In this document: positions 12,301 through 23,928 of the stretch, piece by piece | Layout of the letters: every line of letters begins with the position of its first letter | Position numbering within the stretch: position 1 is the stretch's first letter | Position numbers and translations under genes: made by a program | DNA from: Neelides folsomi | Lineage: Eukaryota; Arthropoda; Collembola; Neelipleona; Neelidae | Direction: 5' to 3' | NCBI GenBank assembly: GCA_034687125.1 | Contig: JAQGBZ010000291.1 | Span: forward strand, 17,320 to 81,319 | Length of the DNA stretch: 64,000 bases | The notes under the pieces: model-generated | The model's input: only the letters and a program-made list of their open reading frames with translations | The model's database searches: none | What the model was told of the DNA's origin: nothing

Positions 12301-12706
12301 GGGAAATCGGCCATCAAACATCCACCAAGACACGTGGTTGAAATTGCAAACTTTGTACGAGTCGCCGTTAGAAATTGATTTGTTCACTGGTGGAATTTCT
12401 GAAATTCCTCATCCGGGTGCAATTTCTGGGTCGACTTACAATTGCTTAAAAGCTCTGCAGTTCGGGAGAGCTAAATACGGCGATCGGTTTTTCTTCACCC
12501 ATCAGGGTCAAGCCGGGTCGTTTACGCCAGACCAAGTGAGGGAAATTCGAAAAATGAGTTTTGGGGACATGATGTGCCTCAATTCCAAGTTGGAAATGAC
12601 GACCATGAATGTTTTCAAAGTTCCCTCAAACGAGAATCCGTTCATGTTCTGCAAAGACACGAGAAGAAATTTCCTCAATATTGATCTCTTCCTCACTGAA
12701 CCATAA
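9384..12706 (+). CDS. Animal haem peroxidase, secreted (chorion peroxidase/peroxinectin type), 714 aa
   Basis: Five exons: 9384-9894, 10608-10822, 11015-11171, 11324-11388 and 11510-12706, joined in phases 1, 0, 1, 0. The protein starts with a signal peptide ('MKMIVGVFLAVISITAG'). A ~150-residue pro-region follows, and the peroxidase domain begins at 'RTIDGTCNN' (about 156). Family landmarks are present: 'GQFLDHDMT' with Asp237 (haem ester), distal His238 and Asp239 (calcium); Arg369 and Glu372 in 'ERVNE'; 'LLFREHNRLA'; proximal His471 in 'AAYRFGHTL'; and 'LQRGRDHGL'. All key catalytic residues are therefore intact and the enzyme should be active. It would use hydrogen peroxide to oxidise substrates, typically cross-linking tyrosines in extracellular matrix, eggshell or cuticle. 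It is transcribed against the flanking four-pass genes. An upstream ATG at 9378-9384 is absent (GTG), so Met at 9384 is the start, with a second Met two codons later. Confidence 0.93.
9411..9430 (+). repeat. Perfect inverted repeat inside the signal-peptide codons
   Basis: Arms GCCGTGATT and AATCACGGC (9 bp) are separated by two bases. It starts 27 bases after the peroxidase start codon and could form a compact mRNA hairpin there. Confidence 0.8.
10116..10148. repeat. Perfect 15-bp inverted repeat with 3-base loop in peroxidase intron 1
   Basis: ACACAATGCCAATTC, loop TTA, then its exact reverse complement. A degraded second copy (ttattacacaa...ttcttagaatta) follows at about 10158-10187. It lies in the middle of the 713-base first intron, away from splice sites. 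Confidence 0.85.
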
Positions 12707-13536
12707 TTTACATTTATTTAAATGTATTATTTAATTATAATCAATTAATTTAATAAGTTGATTGAAATCCTCTTTAATTTTTATTATTATTTAATCTTCG
12801 ACTACTTGAACGAGATATGCTTTATGAAATATTCTTCATCTTTTTTCAAACAGTTTGAATTGTTAATTAATTCCTAATTATTTAATTAGTTTAGAACAAA
12901 GGAGCTTTTAGATTTTGCCATACATAAATAAATAGAAAAGAGTTTTTTCTGGATTCTTGGATGAACGTATTATTAAACCTAAGCTAAATGGTATAAATAA
13001 ACTATGTAATTATTTCCTTGTAGTATTTATATACGTATTAACTAACCTTAAATTTTATTTATCTTAATTATAAGAATGTAATTATGTAAATCAACTTAAT
13101 ATTTACTTTATGAACATGAGTGGTACTTTTATGATATGACGGTAAATGTGCAATTTATAAATGAAAAAATGTTTTTTGTAAAAAAATAAAGCAAGCTTTT
13201 TATTCAAATCTACATTCCACAATCCCATTTTAATGCACATTAAATGTAGTTAATATATAAGTAAGTATATGGTAAAATACTTTATCGTAAAAAAAGTTGA
13301 ATATACCAGTTAAGTGTATGAAACTGTATAAGAATGAGCAAGACATGTCTTGAATAATTTAACATTTGAGCTTGGCAATTCGTCAATGAAGTTGAGATTT
13401 AAAGTTGTTCACCGACTTTCCACATTTGCATTCTTAATTTATTTATTTAATAATTAGCTGGTTGGATTAATGGACTTCATAATTAGCTGTTTAATTGGTA
13501 GATTTATGGGAGTTGAACTATGGGAGTTTGTTGTTT
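12707..13536. other. Convergent 3' intergenic region
   Basis: About 830 bases of AT-rich DNA lie between the stop of the peroxidase (plus) and the stop of the second four-pass gene (minus). AATAAA-type hexamers occur, for example near 12928 on plus, and can serve as polyadenylation signals. No coding frame of interest was seen. Confidence 0.6.
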
Positions 13537-14968
13537 TTAATAGTCGTATGGTTTGAGCTTCATCTTCTTGAGATGTTCCTTGTACTCGACGAGGAACCAA
13601 AGGATGTAAAATTGTGAGAGTGAAGGGAGAAGGAGAGGAAGGACGAGGAACCACTTGAACTGAAGGACGACCATCACGATGAGGACGAACCCTGACTCGA
13701 TCACCAGCAGAGTGTCAAGGGCAATCGCAACCCGCATCAAACACGAGTTCATCTAATACAAATTGTCCATTAAGACTCTTGTAATCTCCATTTATAATCT
13801 CAGATTATCAAACAGCATCATATTATATAACTTTGTAGTGGAAAGAAACTGTTAATACCAAAATGATAAAGCATTATTATATCATACAATACAATCTTTC
13901 ATTAATGCATTATTCCAATATAAATTCCTGATATACAATATTTGAAATAAAACAATGTTGAATGTTATGTTTTTGCCTTATTGGCATGCTATAGTATGAT
14001 AAGATTAATGGCGCAATATTCAAATCATAAAAAACGTTAATTTACCAAGTACGACGCGAGGAGTAAAAAGGCGGCAATGAGAAAGGAAATGGCCGCAGTC
14101 GGAACGTAATAAATGAGGAAAAACATCAACTCTCGTCCAACTAATTAGGAAACAAATTGAATCTTCAGAATTTGGCAAATGCAAAATCTTCATCATGTCA
14201 AGTTCATTAAACTACCATTAATCAACATTAGCAAAACATTAACTCAGTATTTGATGGCACAAAAAATCCTTATCAATTCTATGTATGTACAAAATACGCT
14301 ATTGAATTAAAGCATTTTTAATTTTTCAATCCTTCCCTTTAAGTTCATTATTTTGTCATTAAAAGTAAAAAAATCAACTTACTTAAACATTGGTACGAAT
14401 TGTGTACAAAGGGATTTTAATGAATTTTTATATATTAAAATTATTGTTTATTGTGTTTGATTAAATTGGGGGGTTTTTTGTATCATTGAAGGAGTCATTA
14501 AAAATTTCACCTTTATTCATTTGGTCCTCAGTGAAGACGTTGAAGGGATCAATGACAGGTGGTAAATGATGTTTTCCATTCAGGTAGAACGTCAAATATG
14601 CCAAAGCGGGCGAGACCAAAATAAACTACACAAATCATTTCATTAAATGCTCAATATAAAGGCGAATGCTGATTAAAACAAAGAAATCCAATTAAGTAAA
14701 TAAATAAACATATTAAAATCCCGCATTCATATTTTTTTTAAAAATAATGCAAATAAATATTATAATTAATAACCATTTTGACATATGCAGATTTTACAGA
14801 TACTCTCACAAATGTGATACTAATAAAAATTTCTAGATATACTTACTTAACTACATGTATTATATAAAGTGACTTTATATGTAAAATATGTAATTGACTT
14901 ACAAAAAAGAGAACTGCAACGAAGGCGGTTCCAAATTTTGATTTCATAATCGAATGCACGCGCCCCAT
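13537..14968 (-). CDS. Small four-pass membrane protein, array member 2 (163 aa)
   Basis: Four exons on minus: 14968-14903, 14625-14511, 14140-14046 and 13752-13537, with phases 0, 1, 0 and good GT-AG sites (TTT/gtaagt, AAAG/gtgaaa, TTG/gtaaat; acceptors gtgtag, attag, attag). The 163-residue product has hydrophobic segments at about 14-37, 65-92, 97-120 and 122-145. A loop with 'DPFNVFTED' separates the first two and matches 'DPYNVFPKD' of the gene at 3863-5996. The last exon gives 'FKWFLVLPLLLPSL' and 'LVEYKEHLKKMK'. The short N-terminus 'MGRVHSIMKSKFGTA' aligns with the basic/Cys N-termini of the other members. A likely membrane-embedded protein of unknown role. It is the closest paralogue of member 1. 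It lies convergent with the peroxidase. Confidence 0.8.
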
Positions 14969-16113
14969 CCTGAAGCGATGCACTTTTATTAAAAATTCAC
15001 TAAACTTTACTTGTTAGGCCAAGAGGGCAAACTGACTGAATTCAAAATGCTGATGAAGAAGAAGAAGATGAACCTGATTTCCTACCCCACAAACGACCAC
15101 TTCCGACTCGGGTCAAACAACGGGTTCAACGTCAGCCCCTTTACAAACATTCTACAACTCACGAAGTTCTTCTCCACAACTACAAATCATTTCAACTCAC
15201 AGCTTACAACAAATCTCCTTCTGTTGGTCTCTCCATCTCCGTTCTACTCCAATTAGCTCATCATTGACTCAATGTGACAAAAAACACTCTTTTTTATTTT
15301 CTTTCCCTCTTTTTTACGAACAAATAATCAAAGTCAATTTCCATTTAATTCAACTTTCCTTCACTCTCTCAACTCCTTTACTTTACATTGCATTCGTAAA
15401 ACCATCAGACACTTCCTATTAACTAAATGTTTACTTTCCTTCACGTCACTTTGCTTTACATTAAGAATCTTAAATTGAATTTGCTCTTAATGCTCAAGCA
15501 AGTGGATTATTTGCACTTGCTATTCAAATGAATTCATTCAAGTAAATGAAAGAGAGAAGAAGAAAAGAAACAAGGAAAAAATAAATGCCCACAATGCTCA
15601 ATGACAATGACCATTTCTTATAAACAATTAATACAAACAATTTCTCATTTTATTCATCAAATTCATTCTATTGGAATAAAAAATGCACGATACAATTTTA
15701 TACTAAATAAGTTCAATTCAATTCAACATGACGTATTAAATACAATATATTGAATATAATACCTAACCTAGAAAAATAACATAAATAACATAGTATACCA
15801 TTGGTACATTTACAAATATTTTTTTTAAATACATTTTTAAATACATATTTTTAATACCTCGTTTACTGTACTTATATTAAATATAATATATATTACAAAT
15901 GTATTTAATAGTAATAAAGTAAACATAATAATCAATTGTAAATTGAGGTGTAAATTGAATACAATTGTCGATAATGTACACATATTTGTATGTGTGTGAG
16001 AATCAGACTCTTTGACTTGGTCTCTCAAATAATAAAACGGTTTTATTTTGATTCACTGTTTAAATTTTAAACGTTAAGATGTTTTAGACACCATGTTATA
16101 GGATTTCCAGGTT
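14969..16113. other. Intergenic stretch between four-pass genes 2 and 3
   Basis: It contains the presumed promoter and leader of member 2. On the minus strand, initiator-like TCAGT motifs occur near 15040. The open frame on plus at 15011-15256 overlaps this leader and looks accidental. The rest is AT-rich with no gene seen. Confidence 0.5.
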
Positions 16114-17810
16114 TTAGACATTTGAGTCGACGAGGTTTTGTTTGTCATCTGCTCTTGTGATTTCCCATGTATATCGCGAGAACTCCACAATGACCCAATA
16201 GAAATAGAATTGGAGGGCGGTGAGGATGAAAAAAGGCAAAAGTCCCAAAGAGGCCGTCCGCGTAATTAACATGGAAGCAGCCCCGGCCACGCAACCAGCC
16301 AACACAACAGTCGCAAGCACGAAGGAGAAAACAACAAAACCCTTCTTTTTCTAAAAGAAAAACAAATTGAACATGGGATTGTGGAAACTTTGATTTCTTA
16401 CATTGAGAATTATTAATTAAACTCTTAAGAGAAATTGTCTTTGACTTCATTATTTAATTTTTATTAATTTTGTATATTGGCATTTTTATTACCGTCAAAA
16501 CTGCCGTGATGATTATGAAACCCAAAACTAAAATTGAGAGAGCAGGAAACCAATATTCTGAAAAGAAAATAAATATTTAATGTTCGTATTTAAATGAATT
16601 CCCACAAAATAACTATTTAGAATAAATTAAGTTTATTAAATTTAAAATAAAGTTTATTAAATAATGAATGAAATATTGTTATTGAGTAATCAAACAATAA
16701 GTTAAAGTGTAAAAATAATAAGTTTGTTAAGTTTATACAGTATTTACTACATTTTCAAATGCTCTGATGGTAATAAGTATAATTGAATTAAGTAACATTA
16801 AGAAATTAATGTTAATTAAATATTTAGTCAACTTTGAAAGAAATCCTAAACAAAAAAGTTTAAAATACGAGGACATTTTTCTACATTGCGTGACGGGAAT
16901 TGATGTCCGAATAAGCAAATAACTAATAAGAAACTCGAATTGATCCAAATGCCACACGCAAGTTGTTTTAATTTGTAATTGAATAATGTTTGTCCAAATG
17001 CATCCATTTAAATGGATGAAACGCACCAAGCAAGAACTGAAGTGTGTCTCCGACTTCGTCAAGCTTCCCCAGTTCACGTTCTCCTTGAAACGGTTGCAAC
17101 ATTCGATGGCGCTCCTTTCGATCAAGGGACAGAAGACTCAAACCAATCAACCCAACCACCTGTTCATTATATAATAAATTACCATTAAACCAAGATCCAA
17201 TTCAAATGCCATTATGGTAATATGCATAATTAACATTATAATTAACTAATAAATTTACTGGATATTTAATTAGTTTTTATAATATTAATAATTCAAGATC
17301 CCCAACATCACAAAAGTCATTGATGACTAATGTTTGATTATCATTAAATATCGAATTAACAAAATATCAATTAAATACAAAGCATTTATAAAGTAAGGAC
17401 AAATAGGATAGTATCTATGAAAATTAAATGCAATTATATTAACTTTCTTAAGTAATTTTACAAAAAATGAATTGATTTTCCATATCTTTTAAATGGAAAG
17501 GCAAAAAACAATTGAGTTCAATTCGAACATTTGTTAAGTAAAAGAACTCTCTACGTTGTTTAAATTGACATTCTTATAGTAACTGAGCTATTTCTATTTG
17601 TCATAACTTTATAAACCCTATGTATGACGAAAATACGCACCTAATTAAATTACTATATAAAGCTTAATAATATAAAATAACTAAAATTTAACTTACAACG
17701 TCGAAGACGCCCACACAAAAAGCTCCGACCCTTGTTGAGAAAAAGCAACATGGTGAAGCGACTCTTGCCTTTTGGTAATTCTCCTTCACAACTTCCACCA
17801 AAACTTCCAT
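16114..17810 (-). CDS. Small four-pass membrane protein, array member 3 (182 aa)
   Basis: Exons on minus: 17810-17697, 17159-17027, 16557-16493 and 16350-16114, phases 0, 1, 0. Splice sites are GTT/gtaagt, TTG/gtgcgt and ACG/gtaata, with acceptors gaacag, ttttcag and cttttag. The product has 182 residues. The N-terminus is longer than in members 2 and 4 and carries 'CCFFSTRVGAFCVGVFDV', the Cys-Cys plus first membrane segment seen in member 4. Segment 2 is exon 3 ('YWFPALSILVLGFIII'). Segments 3 and 4 lie in the last exon, followed by 'FYFYWVIVEFSRYTWE'. The charged loop in exon 2 (about residues 50-80) is rich in Arg/Glu and unlike the other members. The adjacent cysteines could be palmitoylated (inference). 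Function is unknown. Confidence 0.8.
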
Positions 17811-17960
17811 TTTATCACTTACAGTTTAAAACAAATCCATCACAAATAAAAAATCACTATGAACCAGACTATACTAATTAATAAAGTTGATTTAATGAAT
17901 AATTTAACAAATAACTAGCTATTTAATAATATTTAATTCAAAGATTATAAAACTCGACAA
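17811..17960. other. Presumed 5' leader of four-pass gene 3
   Basis: AT-rich stretch between the start codon and the TATA-like motif at 17988-17997 on the minus strand. No upstream coding exon is needed, because the frame opens with a clear ATG. Confidence 0.4.
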
Positions 17961-17987
17961 CTTATAAAAACATTAAAATAAAAATGG

Positions 17988-17997
17988 TATTTATATA
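17988..17997 (-). promoter_or_regulatory. TATA-box candidate for four-pass gene 3
   Basis: TATATAAATA on the minus strand, about 180 bases before the start codon at 17810. The sequence just beyond is locally GC-richer (ggaccggcagttcc), as at the other promoters in this window. Confidence 0.4.
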
Positions 17998-17999
17998 GA

Positions 18000-20900
18000 A
18001 AAAGGACCGGCAGTTCCTTTGATTCAAATCAACTTAAATTTCACGCCTTTACGTCGTTCCACTTTCAAGTCATGAAATGATGTGAAAAGCAAAGTCTATT
18101 TTATTTAGTTATTTATTGACTTGGGTCTAATAATGAGTTAAATGTGTGGACACATTTCTTGGAAATGTGTGGAAGATAAAATGGCTATTTTCGCCAGAAT
18201 GAGGACTCGTGTATGAATGGACGTGAAGGTGTGTGTTGGGTGTATTGGGAGTTGAAAGGGGCGTCCGGACCATCTCAGGTGTTCTCTGTGCAAAATTCCC
18301 CACCTTCTTCCCCCCACATCATTCGCAGGTTGTGCATGAGAAGAATATGAACACACATGCAATTTACAATGAGGATGCCCGGACCCCCAAAGCAATTAAA
18401 TATGGGAAATTTCCTTTTCTGCTGAGCAAATGTATAAAGAACATGTAAATAAAGTAAAACATGTAAATGAGCTGTTAAGTGATGAGAAGACAAAAGAGGG
18501 AAAACCACCTGAGATATCTTTCGTGAAAGTAAGACGCCTTGAGCTGAACAAACAATATCACAAATTCGTTCACAACGTCAATACTCATATTTATTATTTT
18601 ATATTCCATATATCTATCCTACATAAATCCATTTATCTAAAAGTAAATACCATAATATTGGAATATCGGTATGTATGGGTGTTTGCAGTTTATATTAAAA
18701 TTGCTTAAAAATGATAATAAAAGAAAACTACGCACAATTTGATTATCAATGTGAGTTATCAGAGACATCATAGGAATTATATTTGTAGTAAATGATGTCA
18801 CTCACAGTCGGTGGATTTGTACTGATGATAAAAATCAAAGTTGGAGAACAAGTTAAATGCTTTTATCTACATTTACAATTTTACATTAATATACATTAAC
18901 TGAAGTTAAGTATTGACACATGGGTTATTCAATTATGTAAATTTATTACACTTTTCTTCCTTCATTGCATTACTACAATGATGGGATTCTTGTGCTAATT
19001 TTATATAGGTAATAAGTACTATTTAAGTAGGTAGACAAAACAATTTAAAATAATGTAATGAAGAAAAAGAGTGAGTTTAAATATTAGTGTAAATAATATT
19101 GTATTGTTTGTGAATGGTAAAAAATAAGCGTTTTAAATTAATCTTCTAAGAAGCTTCTAAAAAGATAACAAAGATAGGCTAGTGGCTGTGAAAAATTGGC
19201 TCAAGATAATTGTTTATTTGCTTAAACTTTTAAATATGAAAAGAAGAGGAAGTTCTGGAGTTTGGAGAATAATTAGGAATTTAGGTATAATTAGTATGCA
19301 AACGAGAATTTGACTCATCTTTGTTATCTTGGTCATTGTCTTATCACCTCAAGGTTTTTTTCACCATCATGCCTATTAATATAGTATATCTGGATATAAC
19401 CAACAATTACCAAAATCTATATGTAAATTAATTGTCCTATCTATAAGTATATTAGTAGAGTTATTTTGTTATAAGATTAACTAATGGTAAGTTTAACATT
19501 AGGTGAAGTTATATGATAAATGTACCATAACCATATGTACTATGTAATGTATGTATCAGTATGTAGTTCATATAAATATTTGACTCATGTCAATAATATT
19601 TGCCAAAATGATCAATGTGCAAATAATTTTGTGTTGAATGTTCCAAAGGAAATTGGATTTAACAGTGAACAGAGGTGTGAAAGATGAATGAAGTTGAAAG
19701 TAAATACCACAAAAGCAAATGATTATTAGAGAGTGAGTTTTATTACATGTAAATTCATATACAATAAATATAGGATCTGGATATAGAGAATTTATAGATT
19801 TGATAATGATATATATTAAATATGTATAGGCATGAGCTCAGAGTTGCAATTAAAATTAACACATCAAGAAGCCTCATATAAATTGAGTATCTAATTTTCT
19901 AAATTGTGAAATTAATTGTGATGGCGGCTTAACGGATGTTGAAAATTTCTACTTTGTACTTCGCACTTTTTAATTTTAACATATTGAGATTCACCAATTG
20001 ATTATTTTTAAATAGTTTTAGCCCATTTTGGCTCTTTAATTAATTTAGTTAATTGTACATTTAGTTTGAGAACATTTGGCAATTAAAATAATACTAATAA
20101 TTTCGGAATAAAAATATAATTTGCATTTTTGCGGAGATAATTACTTTAAATGAAATATTGTTAAAAATAAGTTTAAAATTAAAATGCCTTTGTAGGGCTT
20201 TTTGTATATCTTTGTATTATATTTTAAGTTCTTCGGGTTTAACTTTGTGCTCAACTTTTGTGATTATGTTTCATATTTGTACATGAATTGTAGTAAATAA
20301 AAAATATGATATTTGAAGTACTTTCTTAAATATATTAAGTAATTAGCTAAAGAACTCCAATTAAGTAGATTTAAACTTTTTTCATTATTTGTCTAATAGT
20401 AAGTACATGAAAAAGCAATTTAAAAATGTATAAAAAGAGATCATTTTGTAATTAAAGAGGCCTGGAATTGAAGAGGCCACACCACGTGTTTGATCAACCC
20501 AGCCACATTCCCACTATTGCATCTCTCTCTTAATCTCATTTAATTAATAATTTCAATAAATACAACGAAAGCATAAAAATATGTATAAAACACTAAAAAC
20601 ATTAAAATATCTTAAATATTAAATTAAACACAAAAAATAAAAATCAACACCTTTAAAAATGCACAACGCGTAAACGATAAATTGAACTTTTCAGAACATT
20701 TAAAGCAAAAATTTCTCAACCTCAAACACAAAAATCCAACTTCAATTTATAATTAATTAAATTACAAACTTTCACTTGTTTGTAATAAATTAATAATCCT
20801 TGCAGAGCCAAAGAAGATTTTTTTTTCACTTGGGATAAAACTGTGTTGAAAAGTGTTGAGATTTCAAATCAGAAAAAAACATTTTCCCTTCACATAATTC

Positions 20901-21104
20901 CCACTAATGAGGGTTCATTGACAAAAACAATTTGTAAAAGAGTAAATTAATACAAAGGTCTGTCTACAATATTAATTTCTAATGTAGGTAGGTTTAGGCT
21001 TATTCACTCCAATTTGTATTTATATTAAGAATCAAAAGGACATTTAAAAAGATAATAAAAAGGAATCAAATGTGAACCCTTGAGATAAAAATCTCTTTTG
21101 TGTT
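18000..21104. other. 3.1-kb intergenic stretch, no gene seen
   Basis: It separates the promoter side of four-pass gene 3 from the 3' end of four-pass gene 4. A GC-richer patch at about 18170-18560 gives overlapping open frames on both strands without splice sites or recognisable domains. The remainder is AT-rich. No tRNA or repeat was found by eye. Confidence 0.55.
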
Positions 21105-22395
21105 TTACTCATCGACCTCGGTTTTGAGGTCATTAGACCTGAAGTTTTGTAAGGCCCAGGTGAAGTGAACTTGAATAAGGGCAAGAAGGGCGACAGGGAT
21201 CAAAATGGCCCAATGAGTTCCAACCACAAAAATCATCACGCAAATGTCAGCAATTGAACCAATGATGAGGAGAAGGTTCAAAAACAGCGACAATGTTCCG
21301 AGAATTGAATCCGTCTGAATCAAAAATAAATTTTAATTTAGCTATATTACTTAACCTTTATAATTGTAACTTTATAAGGATTAAATATCGTTTAAATATC
21401 GCAATTGACTATAAGGTAGCTTTTACATACCTTGCACACAGATGCCATGATGAGAATTCCAAGAACGAATGTCGTAAGAGCTGGAGCTAAATAAGCAACA
21501 GCCACTTGCCAATTCACTGCAAAAAGAATTTAAATGTAAACAATTACAATTGACCATTACTGACTTTTTTTTTACATATTGTCGTTTTGTAAATCAACAA
21601 CCTTTGATCTATCTAAATTGACCCATTTTTAGTAATGATTAAATAATAAAAAATATTTTATATTGTATGAACTATGCCTATGTTTTTTCATATTTATTAT
21701 ATAATTTATATAAATGCCATATGCAATATTCTGTTTTATAACTTTTATAAGACTTCAAGTGTAAAAATAAATAGTTTTCACTCATACCATGTTTCACTGT
21801 AATTTGTTTTAATATTAGATATTTTATAATAAAATTAATTATAAAATTACTAAAATGGAGACTTACGAATATTTGAATGGAACCAATGGACGAACTCATT
21901 GAGAGAATTGAGATTTGGTTCTTTTTCAGGATTTGGATTTTTCCCTGCATCTGTCCCAAAGATCTCATAGAGCAAATATCCCGTTCCTCCCAATGCAGCC
22001 AACCCGATCGCCTTTAAATAAACCAAACTCCCATTAAATCCCCATTAATTAAAAAATATCAACAATGTTAAACACCCAATTCCTCAAGTGTCAATCAATA
22101 AAAGTTTTAAGCACAGAATTATTAAATAATTACAAATATCTTCAAAGCTGGGTTAATACGACAGACAAAATTTATTAGATCATATTAAAATCTCTAAAAA
22201 GTGAACAAAATTGTGAAAATTGAGGAAAAGTTGGTAAAGAGCGTAAAGTGCGTCTTAAAATTATGAAATTGACAGCTGGTGATGAACATCCTTTATAATA
22301 TTATTTAATTAAGAGTGCGTTTAAATTACAATGTCGAGTAGGGCCACAAGGACGGCGGCGGTCTTTGGCTTGATACAACAACAAGCCTTCACCAT
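21105..22395 (-). CDS. Small four-pass membrane protein, array member 4 (168 aa)
   Basis: Exons on minus: 22395-22330, 22011-21867, 21516-21431 and 21314-21105, phases 0, 1, 0. Splice sites are ATT/gtaatt, ATTC/gtaagt and AAG/gtatgt, with acceptors ttaaag, tttgcag and attcag. The product has 168 residues. The N-terminus 'MVKACCCIKPKTAA' has three adjacent cysteines and a basic cluster just before segment 1 (about 12-36), typical of arthropod small tetraspan proteins anchored at the inner leaflet. An acidic/Asn/Pro loop at about 40-65 separates segments 1 and 2. Segments 2-4 follow at about 73-97, 101-124 and 127-150, with a short tail 'NFRSNDLKTEVDE'. The first exon has the same length (66 bases) and phase as in member 2. 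The triple Cys suggests palmitoylation. The molecular function is unknown. Confidence 0.82.
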
Positions 22396-23487
22396 CTTGT
22401 CTGGGAGTTAGAAGAAGATTCCTTGGTTTAACTGGGTTGTAAATGTTGGACTGAAGCTTTGGGGCGTGTCGTGGGGTTGGTGGCTTGTGCTTTCTATAAG
22501 GGGTGTCCTCACGACCATCCAACAACCCAAACACTTCTTCCCCGCAAACTCTGCAAGGGACGCCACCCCTCCCTTTGAACCCCTAAAATCCCAAACAACT
22601 CCATACAAGTACATTCAACTCCATACGAAAACTTCATATGATATACAACTCAATACAATATACAACTCCATATGATATACTCCATACAAGTTCTATAAAA
22701 CTCTTCCTACCCGTTTGATATACTCACTTATACTCACTCCCCCATATTGAGAGCATTCTCTTCAAATACTATCTATATAACATATAGGTTCTGTATATTT
22801 TGTCTTGTGAGGGTGGTAATGATAATTTTTGATATATTTATGAGGAAGCTTCTCTAACTAAATGTAAGGGCAAAAGCTCCACAGAACCATTTCTAATTTC
22901 ATACTTTTCGTATGCTTTTGCTATAGATTTCATATATTTTTTCTACATTTTGGTTCAAGCTTTGGTGTATATTTGGTGTTTGGTGCCTTTGGTGTATGTA
23001 AGAAGAGAAAGAACATTTGTATAGAGAGTACCAAACTAATAGAAGCATAGTCACCATCGCCTGACAATAGTGATTACTTGCGAGAACTTCACTGTCGAAT
23101 AACTCCCACCTTATTACTTATTCTTGCACATTGATACAGTTTGATAATAAATTGAGATACACCTCTTATACACCTTTATACTTTTCTTACATTTAGTTAG
23201 GTTAGGTATATATTTTTTTACATTTTATATACTTTTACCTATATTGTATTTTATGCTTTTTAGATTTTACGTTCATCTTATACACTTTAAGAATATTAAA
23301 GCAATGGCATGTACTATGAACTATGCCCATCTTCCACTCAAGATAAATACACCTTTACTTTACTTGAATTAAATTGGGTGTAATTGGTTATAAGAAGGAA
23401 CTTTGAGTTGTCTTCTCCCTTTGCCCTTCAAACTTCCCCGTCGCGTCAGCTTTTCGATCGAACGGTCATTATCGCTTTTGTTAATAA
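22396..23487. other. Intergenic/promoter stretch upstream of four-pass gene 4
   Basis: GC-richer to about 22590, then AT-rich. It holds degenerate direct repeats of CAACTCCATA (22597-22690). No exon with matched splice sites was found. Confidence 0.5.
22597..22690. repeat. Five degenerate copies of (C)ACTCCATAC/T
   Basis: CAACTCCATACAAG (22597), CAACTCCATACGAA (22617), CAACTCAATACAAT (22647), CAACTCCATATGAT (22663) and TACTCCATACAAG (22678). Irregular spacing of about 15-30 bases; it lies 200-300 bases upstream of four-pass gene 4. Confidence 0.6.
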
Positions 23488-23658
23488 ATGATGTTCCTAT
23501 TTGCTCCTATTAATGCACTGGGTATTGACCAAGTGGAATTGGGTCAGGAAAAAAACGAAGTTGACCACGAAGCCGCAGAAAACCAACTTGTCAAAAAGGA
23601 AAAATGTCTAAATCTTGCTCGCAGCTTAAACATTGTGCATTTATGGATGAATGAATGA
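23488..23658 (+). CDS. Candidate 56-aa open frame of unknown nature
   Basis: ATG at 23488 runs to TGA at 23656-23658. The translation starts hydrophobic ('MMFLFAPINALG') and continues hydrophilic and Glu/Lys/Asn-rich ('VELGQEKNEVDHEAAENQL'). This is unlike the Phe/Ile/Leu/Tyr-rich noise frames nearby. No splice site, promoter or recognised domain supports it, and its length is well within chance. Listed because of composition only. Confidence 0.2.
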   Translation: MMFLFAPINALGIDQVELGQEKNEVDHEAAENQLVKKEKCLNLARSLNIVHLWMNE

Positions 23659-23928
23659 ACAGGAAAAAAATAGATGCATGTGAACTGGAGTTTAATTTAT
23701 ATATAAAAAATCTCTCCTTTACATTTTAATAAAATAATACAGGTTTATAATATAAATAGTGTAGAAATTTATACAAAATATAGTTATATCGGATACGAAA
23801 CAACGATCTGTAGTAATTTTACTTGGTTAATTTAATAATTAATTTTAAATTGTCAATGGCATGATTTCCAATATTGGTCTTATGGATTGATAAAATTGAG
23901 AGGCTCTACTGCGTTGGATTGGGTACGA

